From the NCBI GenBank assembly GCA_033558025.1, contig JAUCEF010000004.1, positions 3,782,001-3,846,000 of the forward strand: 64,000 nucleotides of DNA. The letters run 5' to 3'. This DNA comes from Phytophthora sp. 'mugwort' (lineage: Eukaryota > Oomycota > Peronosporomycetes > Peronosporales > Peronosporaceae). Positions 11,536 through 21,586 of this stretch are shown here, one piece after another. Position 1 is the stretch's first letter; each line of letters begins with the position of its first letter. A program made the position numbers and the translations under genes. A model generated the notes under the pieces. It was not told the origin of the DNA, did not search any database, and worked only from the letters and a program-made list of their open reading frames with translations.

Positions 11536-11639
11536 TATGTAAGTAGAAGCCCGAAGATTGGTAGCAGCGAAATAGAGTTTGAGACTTCTCACATGCCCAT
11601 ATAGATATAAACTGCTTTTACTATAATCATTACTGTTTT

Positions 11640-11671
11640 TTCGGTGTTAGAGTTGAAAGTCTAACACCGAA
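11640..11671. repeat. 12 bp perfect inverted repeat with 8 bp loop
   Basis: The arms TTCGGTGTTAGA and TCTAACACCGAA flank an 8-base loop, about 105 bp after the first small paralogue. It could form a transcript-end hairpin or be a transposon footprint. Confidence 0.7.
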
Positions 11672-12006
11672 CTGCGTTTTAATTTATCTTTTCGATAGTT
11701 AGCTTTTGAGAGGCGAGGACATCTCTGCGGACGAGTACGCTAGTGCAAGAAGAACAGGGTGCAACAAGTTATTTCAGTCCGTGAGTATCTCTGGCTAAAA
11801 ATAACGTTAATTAGTGTGTTCTGATCTGTTGGCCTGCAGTAATACTGCTGAATAGTATTGTGTTCTCGTACCATGGCCAGAGAAGGAGAGAGACAGAAAA
11901 CACCTTTTGGTCGAGGTTCACTCACATAAATCAGTTTGCATTCCAACAGAGCACAAGAAACCCAATCAAACCTGCGTCTAACTAAGTCAACCAATTCCAA
12001 GCCAAA

Positions 12007-12318
12007 ATGGTCAAGAAGCTCCCGCGTTTCTGGAAGTATATAGCCATGGCACTTCTCGCTCTATGGGATTGGCACATGGACCCGACCTCGTTTCCAGTAA
12101 AATGGCTACAACCTCCCCAACAGTCGTTCCGAGACGCGAAAGTGAGGCAGGATGCAGATCGACGTGCTATAGAGGTTCAGCGTCAGCAAATACTCACAGA
12201 AAACGCTGCCAAGTTCGACAAACGACAACACGCTTATGGCAACTCTGATGAGAATTACTCGTGGAATCGAAGATATCGCAACTCCGCAAGCATTAACAAC
12301 TACCAAAAGCAAGAATAA
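12007..12318 (+). CDS. Small protein of unknown function, tandem paralogue 2
   Basis: The 103-residue product begins MVKKLPRFWKYIAMALLALW and ends with KFDKRQ, WNRRYRNS and a short Lys/Gln tail. It aligns over its length with the gene at 11200. Conserved blocks are the start, SFRDAKVRQDADRRA, QQIL and WNRRYR, while the middle differs by an indel. The hydrophobic N-terminus suggests secretion or membrane attachment, with the charged remainder outside. Conservation of the reading frame, rather than of the whole DNA, supports protein-level selection. Function is unknown. Confidence 0.55.
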   Translation: MVKKLPRFWKYIAMALLALWDWHMDPTSFPVKWLQPPQQSFRDAKVRQDADRRAIEVQRQQILTENAAKFDKRQHAYGNSDENYSWNRRYRNSASINNYQKQE

Positions 12319-12556
12319 GCAGAAGATCCACCTTAATAATAAATGAGCTACAGCATTTAGTCCTGAATATCTAAGCGAAAAAGTGTCATCTCATTACAGC
12401 TATGACTTTATTTCAAGCTGTCTGAAGTAGTCTTATACTAAAAGACAAGTCGGGAAAAACACGATAGCCACAGTATAATATAGCTAAGCATATAAATATA
12501 TTTTAGACAACCAAGAGCACTACCCCATAAAACATATTACCGCTCTCTTAGAAGTT

Positions 12557-14659
12557 TTAAAGCTGTCGCGATGCTTCCACGAAAGCCAGCGGGTAGAATC
12601 CAGATAGAAGCGGGTTCCGTTCAGTGTCCGAGCAGTCGACGACTTGTGGCAGTTGGGCACCTGCATTTTCACATAGCGGTGTATTTCCGACTGCTACCAG
12701 CTCTACTACCGTCGCTTCGATCCAGGATGGCAGCGTCGTTATATCTGTGTGAGGAAGCCACAACTCGGTAATTGCCACGTCCTCGTTCGCCAATGCGGGG
12801 AGGTTTTGCAGTGGGTTATGGGAGAATGCCAGCAAAGAATAGAAAACACTCTGCTCAACGTCCGACATAAAAAGATCGTCAGGTAGCGCCTGAAGATTAT
12901 CGTTCACTAGAGAAATTTCAGTCGCTGGGCGAAATATTACCGTTGGGAATTCTTCCAGAGGCGAGTGCTCAATATAAACTATTTCGGCATTTGTCCACGC
13001 ATTGCGCACTTCATCGGGAACTTTGGTTAAGTTCGTTAAGATAAGCTCAAAATCCGACAAAACTGACGGCAACGGAGACTCCAGCACACCGACGGGCAAA
13101 GTCGTCATGTTGACTCGCACCATCACGAGAAAGCCCATTTTCGGGTGCAAATCGGCATTTAACGCTGCTTCGGCCCCCCAAGTCACGAGTGTCACGTTCC
13201 AGAGCTCAAGACCCAATAGATTGGGGAAATCTCGGATTGCAGCGGGCATCCTGAAGTCTGAACAGTGCTCAAAGACGATTGATGCCAGAGCGTCGCGTTG
13301 CAGTAGATCTAATGCATCAGCTGCTGGACTCGTCACTCCTTGGCGATAGCAATTGAACTTTACAACGGAGCAGCTGACGTTCTGCGCGAACCACGGACGT
13401 AAACTTTGTTCACACATTTGGGCGGTGGACGAGTTGGTATTTAGTAAGAGGTCGTCCGCCCGAAGGTGCAATGCCAATACAAGTGCTGAAGCCGTCAAGA
13501 AGATGATAAAAGCCGCAAGATCCTGCACAAGTCTTGAAATGTTTCTAAATTTTGGTGGGGGAGATCGTGAAGTAGTTGAAGTGACTTTGATCGTAGTCCC
13601 ACTTAAGCCACTCGGAGGATTTTTTTCAAGAATAAAGCTGATACTTGCTAACCCCAACAAAAGACTCCCATGCGGAATAAGTTTGACACAATTGTCCGTG
13701 AGAGAGAGCGCAAAGATAGACTGGTTCTCGTAAATGAGTCTTGTGAACGCCAAGTCATCGTAGAGAATATCATCTGGGAACGTATACTGCTCCGAGTCAA
13801 ATCTGCGAGCCCAAGGCACGAAAATGGCCAATGGCAGCGCTAAACTTGACACGGATGTCAGTAAAACATCCACCGCTACACACAAAGTGCGTTCACGAAT
13901 AGTTGGGATTTTTGTGTCTGTCTTGAAGCTACTTAGCGAGGCAACTTTGGACCAGGAGCGAGAGGAAGACGTGAGCATCAAGTGATTCAAGAGCGGTGTC
14001 GCTAAGCAATTGGCCACTGTCATTGCCACAAAAGCTTCGTTAATCCACACGCGAGAGATGCGAGTACTGTAATGATGACATTGGTAAATCTGTGCAGATA
14101 CTTCGACGCTTTTACGGAGCACGAAACTTAACTCAAAGTACCTCCCCTGGACACTCAGCGCTTTCTCGAACGTTGTAAGTGTGCGCATCGCGGCGCTATG
14201 CAGTTGAGCTTTAGACTGCGCGAAGCTGGCGGTCTTGGCTGGCTTGTAGCCTCCGATATAGTCCATAAAGCGTCGAGCGACGGCATCCCGAGGGAAAACC
14301 ACGACAGTCCCAGCCCGGATGGATGACACAAGATGCAGTATCAGTTGGAGAGCATGCAACCCACCACAGCTCCCTATAAGAACACCGAATAAGCGAAACT
14401 TTCGTTGGTCTGGAGTAGCCAATAGATTCGACGTATATGCCATGTCCGGATGCTCCATGATGAAATACAAGGTCGCCATGGCCAGCAAATACGCGGCACA
14501 GAGAGCGTGGAGAGTCAGGAGCAAGAGCCAAACGAGCACAAACTCCCGGCGTGGCAACCTCGTCCCTTTCCTTCTCATAGTGTAGCCAATTTGGTAGCGG
14601 TGCTCGTGAGTCATGGAGAAAATAGTTGGGTACCAGGAAGTGAGGAACGATTGAACCAT
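12557..14659 (-). CDS. Multi-pass membrane protein with C-terminal leucine-rich repeats
   Basis: This single-exon gene encodes 700 residues. About five hydrophobic segments occur near residues 42-68 (FVLVWLLLLTLHALCAAYLL), 93-115, 258-284, 330-345 and 377-401. They are followed by a Cys-containing region (CSVVKFNCYRQG) and degenerate leucine-rich repeats at about 440-680 (FPNLLGLELWNVTL, LQALPDDLF, DITTLPSWIEA) closed by a C-terminal Cys pair (LCENAGAQLPQVVDC). This layout matches a large oomycete family of LRR membrane proteins of unknown role, some of which end in a kinase domain; none is present here. The start at 14659 gives an intact N-terminus. It is divergent from the CRAL-TRIO gene across 198 bp, so the two may share a promoter region. 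Confidence 0.85.
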   Translation of the reverse strand: MVQSFLTSWYPTIFSMTHEHRYQIGYTMRRKGTRLPRREFVLVWLLLLTLHALCAAYLLAMATLYFIMEHPDMAYTSNLLATPDQRKFRLFGVLIGSCGGLHALQLILHLVSSIRAGTVVVFPRDAVARRFMDYIGGYKPAKTASFAQSKAQLHSAAMRTLTTFEKALSVQGRYFELSFVLRKSVEVSAQIYQCHHYSTRISRVWINEAFVAMTVANCLATPLLNHLMLTSSSRSWSKVASLSSFKTDTKIPTIRERTLCVAVDVLLTSVSSLALPLAIFVPWARRFDSEQYTFPDDILYDDLAFTRLIYENQSIFALSLTDNCVKLIPHGSLLLGLASISFILEKNPPSGLSGTTIKVTSTTSRSPPPKFRNISRLVQDLAAFIIFLTASALVLALHLRADDLLLNTNSSTAQMCEQSLRPWFAQNVSCSVVKFNCYRQGVTSPAADALDLLQRDALASIVFEHCSDFRMPAAIRDFPNLLGLELWNVTLVTWGAEAALNADLHPKMGFLVMVRVNMTTLPVGVLESPLPSVLSDFELILTNLTKVPDEVRNAWTNAEIVYIEHSPLEEFPTVIFRPATEISLVNDNLQALPDDLFMSDVEQSVFYSLLAFSHNPLQNLPALANEDVAITELWLPHTDITTLPSWIEATVVELVAVGNTPLCENAGAQLPQVVDCSDTERNPLLSGFYPLAFVEASRQL

Positions 14660-14857
14660 AAAGTATTCTTGGAGGCCATTGTTTTAAATTTTCGTAATGA
14701 CTTGGATGTATTTATCCATTACGAATACAAAGCCCTCCGAAATGTAGCCATACTCACAAAGCACTACATTGTCGCAGTACATTGTTATATGTATAACGGT
14801 TATCCGCCCTTTCAGTCGTAAAATCTCTCTCACGTGCACTACCCATACTACCTTTAA

Positions 14858-16822
14858 ATGAACTACTCGTCGTATGGCGGTGGGGGCTACGGACAATGTC
14901 CCAGCAACTTCTCGGGGGACGTAGGGCCCTACGCTGCTCAACTCCACGGCGCAGGTCATCCAACTCCCCTCCAAGCGTTGGTTAGTGCTGTGGCGCTACC
15001 CGACGTCTTCACGGACGCCGAGATGCTGCGCACTTTACGTCGCAACAATGGGGACGTCATGCGGGCCGCTTTACAGCTCAAGGAGAAGCACGCATACCGC
15101 AGGGAGAGGCACTACCTGGCGCTCAACGTCGGGTTACCCACGCTACAAGAAGAACTACGTAAAGGTTACGCTCACTTATTGGACGGGGCTTCAGACCATG
15201 AAGGCTGTCCCGTTCTACTCTTGCAGCTCCAACACTTCCGACCGGGCGACCACAAGCTGCAGCGTCAAGGCCAGGGAACGGCGGACGGTTCAGCCGTCAG
15301 TTCTCTCGAAGACGCTCGTCGACTGTGCGTGTATCTGATGGACGTGGCCGTTGAAGTTATGGAGGAGCAACAGGCCCCAGGTATCGTCTTCATTGTGGAT
15401 GTCGCTCACTGTACGTTGGCCAATCTCGAGGCCAAGATGGTGACGGATATTCTCCAGATGTGTAAGAATTGCTACCCGGAAGTCGTCAAGCGGATCGTCG
15501 TGATCAACAGCTCGGCGTTCGCTAAGGTCTTGACGGCAGTGTTGGTTAAGTTGCTGGGGATTCGGACCCAACAACGACTTCGAGTGATAACCGACCCAAG
15601 AGAACTGAGTACAGTGTTGCCAGCTACAGCCATCCCGCAACATTATGGAGGAACATTTAAGTTGCTGCACCCAACCGCGTGGATGAAGAAACAGGCCGAG
15701 CTTGAAGATGTTGATTTAAATGCAGCGGTCCAGGAGGAGGAAGAAGATGACAAAGGATTCGGCCTTGAAGAGCAGGAAATTGACCCAAATGAGAGTCTCA
15801 ACGGCATGCAGTACGCAGATGTGAGCGCCGTGGACGCCGCCGAGATGCCACAGAGCGTCCTCCGTGGTCCACTCATGCGGAAGAAGATGGACGGTGTATG
15901 GGCCAAACACTTTGCCTTGTTACGGCCCCAAGCGATGCTGTTGTATGAGAATGCGACAGGTGTACGGCCCATTATCATCATCCCTGTGAATTACGAGGTG
16001 CGTGTGGCAGCAGCCACTTTCCCCGACAGACCAAAAGGCTGCGGATTTCGAGTTGAAGTTCCTGGTGTTGTTGGAGGCCACGAGTTGGTCGCTACTAGTG
16101 AGCAAGAACGCGGGAATTGGCTGCAGGAATTACAGTGGGCGATCAACAAGAACAAGGAGAAACTCGAGCGTCGAGAGGACAGAGAGGAACGCCGTGCGAA
16201 GCTTCACCGGGAGTTTGACGCGCTTAATATGATCAATTTTGACGTCGAACTGCCAGTTCCAGAGGCCTCCAAGGCAGCGACTCAAGTGGGAGAAATGAGA
16301 CCCCAATTACAGCAGGTGCGACCCCCGCAGCCTGTCGATATGGCACGGATGTCGATACCTACCCCGATGCTGATGTCTAACATGACGGCTATGATGAAGC
16401 AGCCGATGATGCCGACTCAGCAGTTGATGCAGCAGCCCCAGTTATGGCCTATGGGTATACAATCTCAGCAGTCGAGGCCGATGTCGGGGATATCTTCAAC
16501 GACATTTGGAACGCAGCAACAGCAGGGGACACAGTCGATGGCCATCCATCAGTCGATGGGTTTTGGGATACAGCAGCATCAAGTGACGAGCGTGGGGATG
16601 CAGCAACAGCGACCAATGGCTATGAACATGCAGTCTTCGATGTCGATGGGGATGCAGCAGCCAATGATGATGGGAGTACAACAACAGCAGCCGATACAAA
16701 TGCAGAGACAGCAGCAAACACCAATGAATGGACATCATGAACTGAATATGCCAGTAACCTCAACTTTCCAGCTTAACTCCAAGTCACTCCAGGAACAGCT
16801 ACTCGGTAATTTCCGCGGTTAA
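14858..16822 (+). CDS. CRAL-TRIO (Sec14-like) and PH domain protein with Gln/Met-rich tail
   Basis: The 654-residue single-exon product starts with a short helical region (PDVFTDAEMLRTLRRNNGDV). A Sec14-type lipid-binding domain follows at about 105-270, with GIVFIVDVAHCTLAN, VKRIVVINSS and the closing PQHYGGTFKL. A pleckstrin homology domain lies at about 333-437 (GPLMRKKMDGVWAKHFALL ... SEQERGNWLQELQWAI). A charged coiled segment (KEKLERREDREERRAKLH) leads to a low-complexity tail of about 170 residues dominated by Gln and Met. The combination suggests a peripheral membrane protein that senses or moves phosphoinositides. The Gln/Met tail may drive self-association. The exact substrate cannot be read from the sequence. 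Confidence 0.88.
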   Translation: MNYSSYGGGGYGQCPSNFSGDVGPYAAQLHGAGHPTPLQALVSAVALPDVFTDAEMLRTLRRNNGDVMRAALQLKEKHAYRRERHYLALNVGLPTLQEELRKGYAHLLDGASDHEGCPVLLLQLQHFRPGDHKLQRQGQGTADGSAVSSLEDARRLCVYLMDVAVEVMEEQQAPGIVFIVDVAHCTLANLEAKMVTDILQMCKNCYPEVVKRIVVINSSAFAKVLTAVLVKLLGIRTQQRLRVITDPRELSTVLPATAIPQHYGGTFKLLHPTAWMKKQAELEDVDLNAAVQEEEEDDKGFGLEEQEIDPNESLNGMQYADVSAVDAAEMPQSVLRGPLMRKKMDGVWAKHFALLRPQAMLLYENATGVRPIIIIPVNYEVRVAAATFPDRPKGCGFRVEVPGVVGGHELVATSEQERGNWLQELQWAINKNKEKLERREDREERRAKLHREFDALNMINFDVELPVPEASKAATQVGEMRPQLQQVRPPQPVDMARMSIPTPMLMSNMTAMMKQPMMPTQQLMQQPQLWPMGIQSQQSRPMSGISSTTFGTQQQQGTQSMAIHQSMGFGIQQHQVTSVGMQQQRPMAMNMQSSMSMGMQQPMMMGVQQQQPIQMQRQQQTPMNGHHELNMPVTSTFQLNSKSLQEQLLGNFRG

Positions 16823-18309
16823 AAATAGTGCGTCGGTGCTATACGTCTTTTCGGCGACTCAAGTGTTTTATTTAATAAAACAAGATACATGTAAACCTCA
16901 TTTCTGAGACTTCAGGGAGGGATGGAATCGCAACAAAGGAAGAAGTAGAGCATCTTCGAATGGCTTACGATACTAATTAACTGTATTTCAAATTACACTC
17001 GACAGAATTGCCACGGAAGATAAACAGAGACGATATGCGAAACGTTATATAAGTACCGGTACTTACTACCATATGACGAGAATCAATTCATTTTCTGTAT
17101 CAAAATTTCCTCGAATAATTTTGTCAGCATACTATTGGACAAGTCGTAATTTCCATTTGCCTGCGTTGATACCCCTTCGAGTCCATACCTGCAGCATTTG
17201 TTCCCGTTGATCGGTTCTGCTGTGGGTCGGCCTCAACGGTAACTGCATTTCCGAACGTCGAGCTCGGTTGCTGATGTTTTGCTATGAGCTGGTCAATCAG
17301 ATTTTTTTATTTATTTTCCATTGCTTCAGGTCGTCAGGATGATGAACACCGGCAGCGAGTCCTCCAACAACACACGCAGTCGCGGAGACAGTGGTCGGCC
17401 TTGAGGACGAGCACGCGGTGGTCACGGGGCGTGTCTTACGGCCACAAACCAAAATCGGAGAATAGAGTGGGATGCTTATGCAGCCTGTGCCGGAACACTA
17501 CGCCGTGTGTGGCTGTGCTCGCTTTGGTGCGCTGACTGGTGCCATGACGGAGCACAGGGCGTACTAGCTACATGTACCACTTTGTGACCCCCCCCCCCTC
17601 GATAACAAACACGGCGTTCCAGTTCAGCGTGTCGCTTGAGTGATCGTAGCCTATGGACATGCATTCACGAGTGATATCCAGTGTGTAATTGCGGCGAAGC
17701 AGGTTTCTATCTACTGCGAGCCGGATTGTACACTCAACGACTCATTTGTGTCCACACATCGTGCGATCAAGGCAAGTTACGCACGTGACTGTCGTGGGCT
17801 AGTCGCGCAAATGGAGGTGAGGATCGCTCTGCTTGCGGTGCAGTACCAGGGTCGAAAGGTCCGGACTATACACTTTTTGTGACGGACTATACAACACACG
17901 GCTCCAAAACATACTGCATAGAAAGCGCACGAGGTCGTGTTCAATCTATCCTTTACGTATTCGTCACACCATTTCCTCACGTTGTCCGAATGCACTCTTC
18001 AACGTCACGCCGTCCCAGCGCTTCTGCTTCAGTTGGAATATTTCAATCATCCACTGGTTCCTTGTTTTCCGCGGTCAGGCCATAGAACCCGCCAGATCAA
18101 CAGGAGACTACACCCTCTTGCTGTGAGCCATTCGAACATATTTTTGCTGGCCCCAAGAATCAACTGCTCCACACGATCCTGCCCTGCAATGCTCTATTGT
18201 CCTGGTGGGACCCCCGGCTCGACCGATACGTGCCACAGAGGGACCAGGGTGTTACTTAAGGGATGGTGAAGCATTGGTAAGAGCAAGAAATACAGCTCGC
18301 ATGCGAGGC
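16823..18309. other. Intergenic stretch with a short C homopolymer
   Basis: No supported gene was found. A run of ten C lies near 17588-17597. Sequence after about 17600 may belong to the decayed retroelement whose chromodomain begins near 18500, but nothing distinctive was recognised. Confidence 0.4.
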
Positions 18310-19235
18310 GTAGTCGTAGTCGGATCGAGTTTCGCATGCCCTCTCTTCCAAAGGTCTCAGCGAAGGTGACGACAACTGCAAAATCTGAGATTACGATTGA
18401 AGAATCAGCAGTTCCTGCGAGTATGGCATCTTCTGCAAGTACAGAATTAAGATCTCCACCAGCTTCCAGCAACAAGGCGAACGCTACATTATTACAGGGC
18501 GACACTGAGTCTGGTCTAGTGTTTGCCATTATCGATCGTAAGGACGCTACGTCTGGATACTCGTATCGCAATTGTGTGACTCGCCGGATGGATTCCGCTG
18601 GGATGATACTTGGGAACCTGGTAGCTGTTTAAGGGAGGACAGCTTTGGTGATACGTGCGACGTGGTGGACGCTTGGAAGGCGTCTACTATGTCTACTTTC
18701 TATTCGTTCTGCAAACGGAACGGGCATGCTCATCTCGTGGGCGCGTCACCAAGCGGACTTTGTGCATTTTACGCTTTGGGTATCGCAACCAATATGCTAG
18801 GGATTGCCGAATGGCGCGATTTTCACTCGAGTTTATCAGCGAATGTGCTTCTCGAGGTCGTCCGATCACTTCAGCGGGCGTAACGTATGGTGAACTCCGG
18901 AGCTTTGTGAAGCATACTAACGGAAAGTGGCCAACAGATTAGCTATGAAGATCCTGGACAAGAACTTATGCGGGGAATTAGTGGAAAGGAAACTCTGTCA
19001 CGTTTGAACAAGCTAGGGCTTACTGGTGGCTTGTACATTTGTCCGGCTACAATTCGCTGAGAGTGAGCCACTGCGTAGCTATTGACGTTACGAAGGGGGG
19101 GAAGTTTGTTTACGACGAGTCTTCTCATGACATCACTATTGACTCGTGCGATCTAAGTTGGCTGTATGGAATTTCCTTTGTTCGGCATGTCGAGCAATAT
19201 ATGGCGAGAGCATCAGGCGTGAAGCACCATTGAGG
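18310..19235 (+). mobile_element. Chromodomain plus cysteine-protease module of a decayed retroelement, copy 1
   Basis: The frames join as a chromodomain (VFAIIDRKDATSGYSY, DGFRWDDTWEPGSCLREDSFG) running into DVVDAWKASTMSTFYSFCKRNG. A second domain begins GASPSGLCAFYALGIATNM, with a candidate catalytic Cys, and ends with SHCVAIDVTKGGKFVYDES, giving His and Asp in the order Cys-His-Asp. This order fits OTU or papain-like folds rather than Ulp1 (His-Asp-Cys). A second copy lies at 56400-57360. Frameshifts near 18630 and 18840-19040 break it. The protease assignment is inferred from residue order, not from a family match. Confidence 0.55.
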
Positions 19236-19421
19236 CTTGATAATACTCATCGGCGTAATTATTCCAGTCAGATGAACTTTCAATGCACCATTGTTGTTTT
19301 CAGGTTGTGTACTACCTCCAGTCTGATGAATTATGCCTTCAAACGTACATGTACATCAATTTGTCGCTCTTTTCGGCAATTTGACCGCTCGCACGCTACT
19401 CATTTTTTATTTTTGCTCGAG

Positions 19422-19439
19422 GGGGGAGGGGGGGGGGGG
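19422..19439. repeat. G-rich homopolymer tract
   Basis: A G-run broken by one A marks the end of the chromodomain-protease region. It could be a slippage or assembly hotspot. Confidence 0.7.
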
Positions 19440-19483
19440 TACAACAACTAGGGATTCTTGCCAATGCGCGTACACAAGGCATT

Positions 19484-19990
19484 GTGGGTCTTAACAGAAA
19501 CCAACGTCAACGATCGAGAAGCAAATACTCAAGGGACCGCAATTCTTTGGCTCCAGAAAATCGATTGAAGGGGGACTCGAAATCGTTGCGCGACCACGGT
19601 GGCATACGACTCCGGAAGCTATGGTTCAGCATACCTTTGAAGGAGCGTGACAAAGATGCTAAAAACCACCCAGACAGTACGGTTCCAGAAGTTACCAACG
19701 GAGTTTCTTATGAAAGGCTGAAGCGTAGGCGTAACTTAAAGACGAAGGGTCAAGTACAGATGATTCCCGCAGTTCACTCGCAGGCGAAGAGTGCTGTTCT
19801 GTCAAAGTCGGATTTATCATTTCGGTTGACAATCGCCGCTCCAGTCCAGCACTCCTCTCTTGATGAAAACATGAATTTATCTCTTAGGATTAAGACGAAG
19901 GAGATGGTTGATGCTTGTTCCAACCATCACTCAGTTGCGTCGAAAGAACACCTACTCAAGATGCAGACCAACTACGACGCGGCAGTCTAA
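19484..19990 (+). CDS. Hypothetical protein, possibly the start of the following MULE
   Basis: This open frame of 168 residues is basic and hydrophilic (NRNQRQRSRSKYSRDRN, YERLKRRRNLKTKG) without a recognisable domain. It is followed directly, in other frames, by MULE transposase sequence, so it may be the N-terminal part of that transposase or a remnant of the preceding element. The stated start may be internal to a longer decayed gene. Confidence that it is a working gene is low. Confidence 0.25.
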   Translation: MGLNRNQRQRSRSKYSRDRNSLAPENRLKGDSKSLRDHGGIRLRKLWFSIPLKERDKDAKNHPDSTVPEVTNGVSYERLKRRRNLKTKGQVQMIPAVHSQAKSAVLSKSDLSFRLTIAAPVQHSSLDENMNLSLRIKTKEMVDACSNHHSVASKEHLLKMQTNYDAAV

Positions 19991-21475
19991 GTGGCGTGCT
20001 CGAATCTGTAGTCCAGAGTGTGAAGCACGCAATTCACGTAGCGCGATCGAAGGACAGGGCAAGAAACGCTGACGAAGCTTTGCCGCAGTGAGTTCTAGAG
20101 TCAGTGATGTGATCGCTACTGCTATGGGGACAGCTCAATTTCCTCCGGACAGCGCATGAATATCGGGAGTGTTTTCGTAGCTTCGTGGAATTGGTACGCG
20201 AGGTGCACGGGGCTACGCTAAAGTCAGCGCCGTTATGGGAACGCGGGAGATGCACAATACATATCTTTCGGGTTGATTCCTACGTTTGCTGGAGCCAAGA
20301 TGCTAATGTACTATTTACATGTACTATATAACGCTCGCAAGCGCATTCAGCACCTTCCGTTTAAGGAAAGCTGATGATCATGACGTCGATTATTGATATG
20401 CACTACGCAAACAGCCCAGAGGAATTTGAAACGATAAAAGATCGAGAGTTAAAGAAATGGAGACAAAAAAAAGACCATATCGCGTCTTTTGCAGACTACT
20501 TTCACGGAGAATCGCTTCAAGGGCGTTAATGTCAGTGGCAATCGTACCACACTCCACGTGGATTCGCCTCTACAAACAATCCTTGCGAGAACCTTAATGG
20601 AGCCTTGAAACAGTTCCTCCAGAGACGCCGCCATCAAATGAGAAGGCTTCTCCTAAACCTTTGAGATTTTATCGAGACAATAAGCCCGTTGCATCCTGTA
20701 GTATCCGATTACAGAGCGAGACCTACGAGTGATGTCGTCAAGATAGCGGCAGCAATGCTTGAGGCATGTCGCGTGCAATTTGAAACCGCGTCTGACGCCA
20801 ATCTCGTCCGAGTGTTAGAGATTACTGCTCTAGACTCCATCACCGGCGATAACCATCATGAAGAACAATTTCGTTTGATATTTGACAAAGACCTGTCCAT
20901 AGCCGATTCTGAATCTACGCAACAAATATCGAAGTCGACAGCACAAAATTTGTACTTGACAATAACATGCAGGGGTAAAGCAGTACCCCATTCAGATAGC
21001 GACGAATCTGAATCCTCGGAGGAAGAAGATGCCCTCGAAGAGAGTCAACACGAGCAAAATGACGAAGATGAAGAAAAAGCCGTCCGCAAGCAGAAAGATC
21101 TCTACGATATGGCAACTAAATGGTCTCTTCATATCGTGCTCACTTGCTGGGAATGCCGCGCAACGGCTGGTGGGTTGATCTCGACAGCAAAATCTGCGGG
21201 TGCAGGTACTATGACAAGTTCCTTGTGTGTGCTCACTTGGTAACTGTCCAGCGCAGATACAATCGAATCGACTCGAGTCGTGACCCGCTGGAAAAGTTGA
21301 AAACAGAATCAAAGCGCTGCATCAAAGCGAAGTTGCCCAAAGCAGATAAAATCGAGAGCGAAACAAAAGAAGAAAAGTTCGAAGAAACCCATGCTGAAGA
21401 AACCCAGAGCACAACGTGCCAAGGCATCCTCAACGCTAGCACATGTTTATCGGTGTGTGGCTGCTACAGGTAGAC
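19991..21475 (+). mobile_element. MULE transposase with SWIM zinc finger, degenerate
   Basis: Across several frames the sequence reads as the middle and C-terminal parts of a Mutator-like transposase: AHEYRECFRSFVELVREVHGATLKSA, then YNARKRIQHLPFKE, MHYANSPEEFETIKDRELKKW and PRGFASTNNPCENLNGALKQFL around 20560-20625. The open stretch 20689-21120 adds PLHPVVSDYRARP and an acidic linker. At 21165-21240, VDLDSKICGCRYYDKFLVCAHLV is the SWIM finger (CxC...CxH) that ends these proteins. Stops and frameshifts are frequent, so the copy is inactive. Confidence 0.75.
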
Positions 21476-21503
21476 CCCCATACGCTCAAGTTTAGCAGCA
21501 CCA

Positions 21504-21538
21504 GCACGGAATTGCCCATTATAGGGGCAATTCCGTGC
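21504..21538. repeat. 14 bp perfect inverted repeat
   Basis: The arm GCACGGAATTGCCC at 21504-21517 pairs exactly with 21525-21538 across a 7-base spacer. It sits at the junction between the MULE and the next transposon fragment and may be an insertion scar or a short terminal repeat pair. Confidence 0.75.
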
Positions 21539-21586
21539 AATCATTCACAATCTAGACACCAATCATCAGCCCTACTTCGGTCGATG

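Noticed and set aside
11200..12318. Small paralogues as RxLR or CRN effectors
   Set aside because: No RxLR, EER or LFLAK motif is present.
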